NCBI RefSeq assembly: GCF_037975245.1
Contig: NC_092579.1
Coordinates: 8,732,001-8,796,000 of the forward strand
Source: Apostichopus japonicus
Lineage: Eukaryota > Echinodermata > Holothuroidea > Aspidochirotida > Stichopodidae
DNA: 64,000 nucleotides
Direction: 5' to 3'
Shown: positions 22,086-32,534 of the stretch, piece by piece
Layout: every line of letters starts with the position of its first letter
Numbering within the stretch: the stretch's first letter is position 1
The notes under the pieces: model-generated
Told to the model about the DNA's origin: nothing
Database searches by the model: none
Seen by the model: only the letters and a program-made list of their open reading frames with translations
Position numbers and translations under genes: made by a program

Positions 22086-22869
22086 ACTTATTTCGGTTCT
22101 ACATCGCCGGCAGATTTGGTAAGATTTTATCCAAATACAGGATTCCTCGTGCAGAGTTATAAAGATACTTAATTGAATGATCAATACAAAATAAACATTG
22201 TAAGTGACATGCTAAGAAAAATAGATTGATTCGTTTACGATTTTACAATTGATTACATACGACATATTATGTGTATTGCCAGTGGTACATTCTTATCCTG
22301 TGCTGAACACCTGCCAACAACATTATTATAAATTATTTTGTTAGCATAGGTGCTCTTAACGTCGAGATGGTTGCATTCACGTTAATTATGACTTATATTT
22401 TCAGCTGTGTGCTCAGGAGATCCTCATATGCTCACCCTTGACGGCAATTTGTATACATTCAATGGCTGGGGAGAATTTCTAATGATTATAGTTGGAGACG
22501 GCGACGTAATGCTTCAAGCCATAAGCCTTCCAATAGCCAGTTAGTTACTTTCTTCAGAAATATATCCATGAACTGGTTAACAACATCCTCTATTTGGTTC
22601 TTTGGCTAACATAATCTTCCTTATCTGTTAAATACATTTTAGGTAATATAATCGCATTAATACTCAGTACTGCGCCAAAGGTTACTTTATCATCGTTAAC
22701 GCAGAGTTATTTGTAAAAATGAGAGGGGAAAAAAGGATGATCGTTCGATATAAGGCTTACGTTTTTTATTCACCATTTGATGATCTTTATATCAGATCAC
22801 TGCAGATGATTTTCTGACAGCTGTACTAGTGACGTCATAATGTTTTTCATGTTTTACTAGAGAAATATT

Positions 22870-23243
22870 CAAGGGCGTAGGAACCGGGGGGGGGCTGGGG
22901 GCGCCAGCCCCCCCAGTGAAAAATGTGGAGGGGCGGAAGTATCATTCCGCCCCCCCTCCCGCTTCGCAAGTCAGAAAACCCCTTTTTCATTTCCAAATGA
23001 GAAAAAAAATCTCATTTGGAGCACCAAATTGCATCTAAGGCCAGGTGAAAATACAAATTAAGTTTACAAAATGGAGTGAGTGTTGAAGTGTGCTATATTG
23101 CACCAAATTGCATCTGAGGCCACCTGGAAATGCAAAAAATTCCAAAGGGGAGGGGGACACCCCCTCCCCTTAGACCCCTCCCCAGGCCGGCCATCAGTCT
23201 TCAGCCCCCCCCCCCTACTCAAAAGTACCTTCCTACGCCACTG
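22870..23243. mobile_element. hAT-type MITE
   Basis: Ends CAAGGGCGTAGGAACC and CCTTCCTACGCCACTG are inverted repeats with a perfect 8-bp target duplication GAAATATT at 22862-22869 and 23244-23251. The interior has long G and C tracts and repeats of ATTGCACCAAATTGCATCT-type sequence. No coding. It sits in the intron after the first VWD exon of the broken copy. Confidence 0.87.
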
Positions 23244-24603
23244 GAAATATTCATCTACTTTGCTCTAAGCTGTCATTTCTCTACCTAAAGAAGCTTTTCA
23301 CAAGGCAATCACAATGTCAATCAACCAACGAACTGTTTCTTATTGCTTTCTACGAAGTCGGAGTAGGGCAAGGCACCGTTATCAAGGCAGTGGCTGCTTG
23401 TGTCAAAGGCAGCGATGGGCTGCAAGTGGAAGTTGCAACTGGCGGAGATCTAATAGCGTAGGTGAGAAACAGTTTAACTGCAGATGAAGAATGGGAACTG
23501 GTCAATTTTGCAAACCGCCATGAATTAACTTACAACGATAAGACCACGACTCATGAGACCAAATCTATGGTTAACACTGATCAATAATGTAGTAGATTCA
23601 TAGTTTCATATTAATTGTTTGTCATCACACCAAACGGCTGAACCTCCCAGCCTACGCTATGGTGATATACGTCACCAAGCTTCATTCATTCTTGTATATA
23701 TCTAATCACTTGCCTTACAGTTATCCTATTGAATAGACATGTGCTTAAACCAGCTACCTCAGTGTTATTGTATTTTCTTGTGGTTCTAGAGTCACCACAA
23801 ATCACACAATCAAACACAGGCAATCAACGAGGTCGTTTATTTGGATCAATGCCTATAAAATTATCTATTGTTTTTCTAATTACAATATCTCTGTTAGAAC
23901 TATTGATCATGTAGATCACAGGGCCCCGCGAAGGAATTCCATCACTTTTCGTCGTTGAAATATTTGTATTATACATTGTAAGCAACTGACTTTATTCCAG
24001 ACTGTCTTGCCTTACGTAACCTTTAATGTTCTACGTTATCGGAGAGGAATCCCCTGAGATCGACTTAGATCATGCAATTAGTAATATGTATCCTCCCTCA
24101 CAGGATGTTTTTTAGGTGACATTTCAAGAGCTAAAGGTGATATTGAAATGTAACCATGACTCATATTAACTCCATTTACCACAGGTATATAAAAAGGAAA
24201 GGTGAATTTTGTGCCTACTATTACCTTAATGGAAGTTATCGATAAAATGTATTTGGATCATTTTGAACATGACCAAATTCTAAACACATATGAAACAATT
24301 CATGTTTCCTTTTCTTTTGCAGGATTTGTGATTACACGTCGTAGCAATGGATTTTTTTTTGACTCGACAAACAGTATTTCGATTGCTTATGATTTTGGTT
24401 TAGGGCTCTACTTTAGTGGCAACACAGGACATCCAAGGTGTAATATCGATTGCGTCCACAGGGTGGCAACCCATCGGTACAACAGCAAATGGTCTCCTCT
24501 GCGTATGGAATGATGACAGTTCAGATGATTTCACAGCGAGAGATAACACCCGTCTACCCTGTGGGGAGCACTACTGAAGATATGCATTCGTTTGGTATTT
24601 CAT

Positions 24604-26060
24604 GTAAGACTACTTCTACAAATTAAACAGTAGAAAAGTAATTAAAGGTTTCAACTTAGCACGATGAAGGAAACTAAAATTCGACTACAAAGACGATGTT
24701 GACGATACCGAAGATGAAGATTGTATATGTAACGATGTAAATCCGGAGCAAAGACGTGTTTTAGAGCCAAAGTCACCGTAGAGGCTTGACATTTGGGTCG
24801 TATTGAAGCCTTCAATTGAATTGTTGCAATTGTGAAGATGACGACCGACCCATGTACCTTTTTCTTCTGGTGTGTAAGATAGAAATACCTGTGGTTATTT
24901 TAGGCAGTGCCAGATTACCGCATAGGTAGATGAAGCTTAGTGCCCCTGTTACAACTCGTTCTGGGATAACCCCCTCAGGTATTTTATTGATTACTTTACG
25001 TGTTTAGTTAATTGCATGCTAATTTTTTAGCCATGGTTTTGTGTATCCTTAAGCATTACGTAATCATTTATTGTTAACGAGTATCGGAATTCCGTCGGCA
25101 TGAGGTATCAATAGAGCAGTAAAGCCACGTGCTCTCTCTTTTCAATCTCGGTCTTGAACCGGAAACAAGCAAAACCGTAAGTTGCTTTTGTTTAATTATG
25201 AAATGGCAAAAGAGGCAGGGAAGAGGCTAAATTAAGCTTGAACGAGGAAAGAAAGAGAACGTGAAACTAAGAAAAGGAAAAGGCCGACGCTCGTATAGAA
25301 AGAAGGAATATTCATTGTGTTTACCATAAACGTTGACAGAACCCTCAGCAAAACATATACTAGGACCATAAGAAAGAATGCCCTATGAAGTATAGACGTG
25401 AAAGTTTAATAGAATATATATAGAAATTGATGACTTTTTTGTTCTATGTAACCGATATTAATTTTATTGTTGTTGTTAATAATTATACTGAACATTTGAA
25501 ACGCATATACTCTCTCTGTCCGTCTTTACGCCGTTGTCGACTGCTCTCTTGAAAAGAATCCGCGACAGCCACAAATGACAAGGGTCGTCAGGCTAAGCTT
25601 AAAAATATTGCATTTTCGGATTGTGTCTTTATAATAAGGGGTGCATAAGATTGCAGAGGGCGTTTATCTTGGTGAGTTTGAATTGATATGTGAATATTAT
25701 ATTAAATGGAAAACCTGTCCGGGTTAAAAGCAACTTACAGTGTCATCAATAAAAAACTATTTGACAAGGTCGAAACTGTTCGTTAATACGTTTGGATAAA
25801 CATACCTGTATGAAAACTGCTTGTATGAGCGTACATTATTTATATTTTCATATGACTGTGATATTTTAGGAGCGATTCGGCGTAACGATTTACACGATAT
25901 TTAGGCCTTACCCCTTTCTGCTAGGTTTAGGCTGCAGGTGCCTTCAGCTTATTTTGTATTGGAAGTATAGTGGTCATGCTATCCTAGCTATAACAGATCA
26001 TTGATTAAGGGTATGTTTGGAATACTGTGTATTTTGTTATTGTCACGTTTTACATTGTAG
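24604..26060. other. Intron of the broken ectodomain copy
   Basis: No exon, TIR or tandem array recognised. It lies between the VWD-end exon and the following ESCFYYRSG exon, an interval of under 0.7 kb in the other copy. Confidence 0.45.
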
Positions 26061-26800
26061 GGGCAATCAACACGGCAGAATCATGTTTCTACTATCGTTC
26101 TGGACAAACTAACGCATATTTTACGAACTTGGAAACACACCATCACCTGGGCCACCCTCGAATCATTCGGTCACACCTAAAATGCTTGATGCAGTCTGTG
26201 GTAGAAATTTTGCTTGTGAATTTGATTACTTAGTAACGGGAGACAGTAAATTTGCCACTTTAATCCTCTTGGCTATAGAAGGGGCTTTGAATGTTCTCGC
26301 AGTAAACGAATCAGTTGGAAGTTAACACAAAGAGATACAATGATAAGATTATTTAACAATTAATTTCATCTGATTTGCTTACTGTTAACCATCAGGGTGG
26401 AAGCTAAAAGCAAGAAAAATAATCAGTATTCATTTATGTTTATCCGTTTGCTACCAACGGACGAACGTGTGACAAGAACAGCTAATGTAGGCCACACTGT
26501 GAAACTACATGTGACGCAGGTGCCGCAAGAATGATAAGGTGGCTGGTGAATGGAAAGAAGATGCCACAGTGGAATGATCTGACTTGGGTAATATTGAAGG
26601 AAGTGTCAATGATAGATCAAAAACTTTACGAGATAATCCAACGGGGGCGCCGAATGCGTGGGTTGCATACATTTATTCAACTTTATGTACACGAGGTAAC
26701 TTTCATTGTACGTGCAAACGTTTTATGATTCCTCATAAATAGGATCAGGTTGCACCCAACGCTGCAGCGGTCATATCTGTGATCAGCAAAATGGAATCTG

Positions 26801-28738
26801 GTAAAAGAAACCTTGGTTCTATATACCTGTCATGATTAAATGGCACAGTATTGTGAATGCCGTTTGGCTAGGTTCTCACTTACTCATTTTGCGATTGTAT
26901 ATTTGCGTGCTATGCTACTTCTACAAGTAATATAAATGTTAATAAGTAAAGTCAAAAATAAATCAGTAACAACAAAACTACTTTTCAACATATATTGCCA
27001 AGAACGTCGTCAATGTAAACATCAACATCGGCAACACTAACATTTCTCCATCAAAGGAAGTTCGTAATCTCGGTGTGCTAAATTGATAGTTGTCTTGCCA
27101 CCTACATTGATTGATTTTTCATGTATGTTTAAGGTTATCTTTCCATTGTATTAACTTGTGTAACTTTAATCATGTGTTTATTGTGTAGTTTTTAAAGATT
27201 TATTCTACTTTTGTAAAGCGCAATGATGCCGCAAATTTGGTTCTAGAGCATTCTCAATTTTTGGATCAAAGCTTTGGATCTTTTACTTCCTATCCTTGTC
27301 CGTATTGACAACATTGATATATTCAAATGTCACGTAAAGCATATGTTCTCCTTTATTAGAGGTGGGTTTCATAATTAGGTTAATTTGTTACCTTTTGTCT
27401 TGTCCGTGTTTGCTTTTATACCCCACCATAATCCCTTCTACAGCTTCTATCCCTATTACAGCATCTATCTTTCAAGCAATATCAATATTGTCCAACTTAT
27501 CTATGATCTCAGTTCCAATTTATGATCATCGATTTGTTTTCATTTAGACAGATACTCATAATTCGTTGAATTTTTCTCCTTTATTGTTACTGGTTTTTTT
27601 ATATGGGTTACAATTACGTGTAAAATTATGGGTCAAAATTATGATTTGAAATACATATACAATACAGATGAAAATCAGTGTAGTCTACTGTTTGCTTTTT
27701 GGAAGTAAGAGTACTTTATGCTGTTAATGTTATTGTAGCAAATGTCAGTGTTTTAGTGAAGTATATGTTGTTTGATGGCATTACACTGGCTACGTAAAAA
27801 TACAGTAGGGTTCACTATTCTCAGCAGTTAGTGTCAATAGTCATCACTTGCATAAATCAACATTTGGTTTACCGATGAAGCGTGGTGTGTATAGGGGGTG
27901 GGGGGGGGGTAGGACTTGTTCTCTATCCCCCTAAGTGTTCCCGGGGCTTTTTGGCATTTTAGCACATTTCTCATGCACGGAAACGTTCGGTTCTCGAATG
28001 GAAGTGCGGTGGATATACAACATATGCCATCATCATATATCTTCCTACGGATGCGCGGTATATATTTATATATATATATATTATATTGAAACAGATTTAG
28101 TGGTTACACCTTCTTAAAAGAGCCTCAGTCGGCCAATTCGACCGAATCGTTCAGGATATTTTAAAAGGTTTCATCAAGATTCAAAACGACCTGTTTGTCA
28201 TTCGAATTCAAATTTTAAGCCGGTCACAAGTCGCCTTTCAAATGTTAACAGCACAAATAATTGTAATTGGTGTTTGCTTACCACCGACAGGTCTATTTTA
28301 AACCAATCAAATCCAAATTAAAGAATAAACGAACCGCATGACTGAGCTCTGTATTTATTGAACGAGCTATATACGTATATTTATATATATGTGTATAAGA
28401 AACTGATCTTTCAGAATGTCACTGAAACTTCCGTGCACCTGTGCCCTATAGTCGCATTTGAAAAAGGAAGTAGGACCACGGAAAGTGCGAAAGGTAGGAG
28501 ACTTAATAAAAAATATATTGAAATATATGTCTTAATGATTTTCTTAGGATATATCTTTTACAAACTTATCTTCATTCTAATGATTGCAATGTGTACTTAA
28601 AGGAACACCAGACCAATATTTCGTCTATGCCTTTATATAAATTATATCGCCCTTTTTTAATATGTCCAACTGCTCACACCCACCCTCCCCATTTCTTATG
28701 TAGCCCTCTTTCCCAGACGTATTTGCATCTTTTTCATA
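26801..28738. other. Mostly unrecognised stretch with a possible LINE crumb
   Basis: Around 27000-27090 the plus strand reads VNVNINIGNTNISPSKEVRN followed by LGVL, resembling the thumb region of LINE reverse transcriptases (xRNLGV), with a stop right after. A short (TA)n lies at 28058-28085. The rest shows nothing I can support. Confidence 0.35.
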
Positions 28739-28780
28739 GTAGATTACATAGTAGATTACATAGTCGATTACATAGTCGAT
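28739..28780. repeat. 12-bp minisatellite GATTACATAGTC, left part
   Basis: Three to four units of GATTACATAGTM. The array continues at 29638 after an 857-bp hAT insertion. Confidence 0.85.
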
Positions 28781-29637
28781 TAGGGATGCACCGGATCCAA
28801 ATTTTTGGAACCGGCCAGAACCGGATTTTGCCGGATAGTACATGAAATCCGGTCGGATAAAATCCGGCCGGAACCGGATTTTTTCATTACACAAAAGAAA
28901 ATCATTAATACGAAGTAGAAGTATGAAACAAGGAGCAAATCTTAGGTGAGGTATACGCATATTACAAAGAAGATGAAATTAAGACCCATTTATGAGGCTA
29001 AATATGACTTGAAGCACTTGGTGTAATCTACATCCTTTAATAAAATAACTACAATATAATTGTTGAAAAGCTTGATACAGTATGTAAATTTGTTGCTGGA
29101 AAAATACTGCATACTACCTATGAAGTTTGTTTTAAAACGAGAAGCTACATTTCACAAATCTCATACTTTATACTGAATAAAAAGATTATTTAATTGTCGT
29201 AATAACACTACTATCTGTATTTAGAATTGCCTTTTATTATTCATTATTTGGTAACAAATTTTAAGCACAATATTAAACTGATGAAGGTTGCAAGAAACGA
29301 TTTCACTGCAAACTGTATTTGTTGTATATAGCTTCATATTATTACAGTACCTGTAGTTGTATTATTTTGATTGATCTTTAAGAAACAGTGGGTTAGACCA
29401 TTGAGAAAATTAAATTAAACAGGTTAAACCTAATTTTTCCTTACTGTGAATATTTTTATTAATTTTTGGAAATAGTTTACATTGATTAAGTTAATACCAA
29501 CACCTTTTTAAGGAATAATTCAGGCCAGATTTTGAAAAAGATCCGGCCGAATTTTGAAAAATATCCGGCCGGAACCGGATAATTGCTCACTATCCGGCCG
29601 GATAGTCCGACCGGACCGGATATCCGGTGCATCCCTA
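28781..29637. mobile_element. hAT-type element with TAGGGATGCACCGGAT ends
   Basis: Ends TAGGGATGCACCGGAT and ATCCGGTGCATCCCTA are perfect inverted repeats, with subterminal CCGGCCGGAACCGGAT-type repeats on both sides. It is flanked by TAGTCGAT at 28773-28780 and 29638-29645. That is the expected 8-bp duplication, though the surrounding 12-bp array contains the same octamer. It is 857 bp long with no transposase frame; TAGGGATGCACCG ends are typical of hAT MITEs. Confidence 0.87.
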
Positions 29638-29740
29638 TAGTCGATTACATAGTCGATTACATAGTCGATTACATAGTCGTTTAGTAGACAGTAGATTAAT
29701 AGATAGTAGAGTACATAGTTTATTGCATAGTAGATTACAT
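29638..29740. repeat. 12-bp minisatellite GATTACATAGTC, right part
   Basis: Three to four regular units, then decayed ones (AGTAGATTAATAGATAGTAG and similar). It continues the array at 28739-28780. Confidence 0.85.
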
Positions 29741-29980
29741 GCGGCATGTAGCTTTTAGAGCCGCGTGAATGAATTCATGGGAATAGGCTCTAATGATGGA
29801 AGCAGTACTTACATGCTTCTATATGCCCTTATTGATCCACATACTGGTATAGGTAACCCTCAATTCACCCAGTGCATATAGTTTTTCTCATTATTTTGGC
29901 TATTTTCACGCAATCTTTCATCTAACTGTGCATAAAATATGACCTTAGACATGTTCTTAGTGTTGATACGTTATAGTCCA

Positions 29981-30002
29981 AGAGAGAGAGAGAGAGAGAG
30001 AG
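29981..30002. repeat. (GA)n microsatellite
   Basis: Eleven GA dinucleotides in an otherwise unrecognised stretch (29741-30430). Confidence 0.95.
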
Positions 30003-30435
30003 GTGGGTGGAGGTGGAGAGAGAGAAAATGAAAACAAAATGGTAATAATACTGTTTGATAACGAATGGTCCTTTGAAAGCCAAGTTTTGTTGTCGGCAGT
30101 GCATGCCTAAAATGTTTAACCTCAGTATGCATTCAATGTCGATGTTCTCAGCAACTCTTTTTTTGTTTTTGTTTTTTGTTGATGTACTCATAATCACACA
30201 ATCACAACGATGTACTTTTTTGTCATGAGTTTGTTTACGTCACAGTGTCGAGCGAATGAATACAAACAGATCCTTTGTTTCAGTATAAAACGTAACCAAA
30301 CATTACTCGGATGTATTCGCGACAATATGTTTTGAATCCTTTATTTTCATAACCGTACATTTGGCTATATGTGTGGGCAGGGAGGTTCTGTCGTTTGTCA
30401 CAATGTTGTACGTTTACCACTAGCATTGATTTGGC

Positions 30436-30772
30436 CACAACCAGCGTGTTTGCCACAAACCGTGTGTTTGCCACAACCAGTGTGTTTGCCACAAACCGTG
30501 TGTTTGCCACAAGCCGTGTGTTTTTCACAAGCCGTGTGTTTGCCACAAGCCGTGTGTTTGCCACAAGCTGTGTGTTTGCCACAAACCGTGTGTTTGCCAA
30601 ACTCCGTGTGATTTCCACAAGCCATGTGTTTGCCACAAGCAGTGTGTTCGCCACAAGCCGTGTGTTTGCCAAAATCCGTGTGTTTGCCACAAGTCGTGTG
30701 TTTGCCACAAGCCGTGTGTTTGCCATAAACCGTGCGTTTGCCAAAAGCAGTGCGTTTGCCACAAGCCATGAC
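30436..30772. repeat. 18-bp minisatellite TGTGTTTGCCACAAGCCG
   Basis: About 19 head-to-tail 18-bp units with point variants (ACAAACC, ACAACC, AAAATCC). Because 18 is a multiple of three and the unit lacks stops in most frames, long frames appear on both strands. They include a 180-codon minus frame of ANTRLV repeats (30822-30280) and plus frames of VCLPQA. The surroundings show no splice or signal features, so I treat it as a non-coding array. Confidence 0.9.
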
Positions 30773-30893
30773 ATGAGCATTCCAGTTTGCCTCAAAAGCA
30801 CTGATTTTTTTGCCGCAGGCATTGATTTTTCTACAAGCTATGGATGTGCCACAACTAGTGAATTGTCAAAAGATTCACACGGAGATTGCAGTA

Positions 30894-31173
30894 ACTTTAC
30901 TGTATTTTTTAAAGTGTTGTACCTAAGTAATAACTGGATTGTGCTGATAATTCTGATACATCGGTAGCAAATGCTACTAGGATTACAGTAATTACTGAGA
31001 GTATGTGTAATCCCCAAAATGCATGAAACTGGATTTGTTGGGATTACACATATCCTCAGTTCTTACTGTAAACATAATAGCACACGCTACCGATTAATAG
31101 CACGATCCAGCTTCTTCTGTGATACAAAACTTTAAGATTTAAAGTAAATACTGTGGTCTCTGTGCGCATCGGG
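30894..31173. mobile_element. Foldback MITE, second full copy
   Basis: Same two-arm structure as 17509-17810: left arm with ATACATCGGTAGCAAATGCT and GAGTATGTGTAATCC, right arm with GGATTACACATATCCTCAGT, CACGCTACCGATTAATAG and CTCTGTGCGCATCGGG. It follows the 18-bp minisatellite after about 120 bp. Confidence 0.82.
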
Positions 31174-31543
31174 TGGCATTTTCCACATTCAACGAGTACT
31201 TGATAAGAGTATTAGCTATAGATAATTCGGGAGAATGAGTCTAATTCTCCGAAAGCAGGCTGTAGCCCCTTCGTAAGTCAAATATATAAAAGTGAATCAT
31301 TCAATTTCAAAGTCTAGTTTTCGTCCGTTATTACATTGGACAAATATATTGGTTCTAAGAACGTCAATAAATATTGACAAAGAAAAAGAAAGGCCCAGCT
31401 CCGTGAAGGGTTGCATCAGTTCCGACCAATACGCTACAACTTCATCACCATATGAAGTCCCAATCGCCCACGAATTTATAAAGATAACAGTCTAGATAGA
31501 AATTTATCGGGAGGGGGTAAACCGTTATTAAGGGGTTCATTGT

Positions 31544-31807
<264 letters not shown>

Positions 31808-32534
31808 TCAACCGGAGTCCCACCCAAAGTAACCTAAGCGTCATGCAAGTAAAGGGCTTGTTCTAGAATAAAGGCTAATTTCCAAACGACCTATGTATGC
31901 ACTTTTCACCGTCAAACTCCACTTAATTCAAGTAGTTTTTTTTACATGGTTTGGGCTACTCCCTACCGAATCAAGGCCTTAATCTAACAAAACCAACAAG
32001 ATAGTATTGTTGACGGTACTCTGTTTTTCGTCTGAGATAATACTGAACAGTTAACGAGGGAGGAGGGAAAATATTGTAGACAACAAAGCACTTTTCAGTC
32101 TCCAGCATATTTTCTTCAGAATTAGCAATTTGGCTAACCCTGTTTTTAACAATGCCATTTTCAGCTTCTATATATGTCATACAATTACTGGATAAAAGCC
32201 TGCCTGGATGAAAAGGAACACTGTGAAGTGTTTAACTTCCTTTTGAATATAATTCGTGATGAACTAAAATGACAAGAACAATGGTAACCAACTTTTCAAA
32301 AGCTGTCCGATCACACCTGCGCTTATGCAAGTAAAGAGAACACCGTTTTATGATGATGCCATACGTAACGTGTTGTAAAGATAATTTTAAAGGAAGGCCA
32401 AACACTACTCACTTGACCGAAAGGTGCCTAAAAGGTAATTCCCCATGTTATTGGGGCAACCTTTTAAGCATTTTGCTTACTTCCTTTATTCGTTTATTTT
32501 TTATATCTTTTCCCGTAAAACACAATTCACGACA

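Larger units (their letters stand above)
22405..26800 (+). pseudogene. Broken second copy of the VWD-to-EGF half of the large ectodomain gene
   Basis: Exon remnants match exons of the 38-53 kb gene in order. 22405-22539: VWD start CSGDPHMLTLDGNLYTFNG, intact. 23367-23537: VWD middle, with in-frame TAG at 23459 where the paralogue has Trp, and donor GT changed to AT. 24323-24603: VWD end, [12 protein letters not shown] then frameshifts. 26061-26320: ESCFYYRSGQ, then frameshift and CEFDYLVTGDSKF. About 26447-26695: Ig-like, acceptor AG lost and frameshift before IRWLVNGKKM. 26743-26800: EGF CTQRCSGHICD. The sushi exon and the exon after it are absent. NIDO, IPT and AMOP exons were not found upstream. 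It is an unambiguous pseudogene, useful for tracing lesions in the other copy. Confidence 0.88.
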
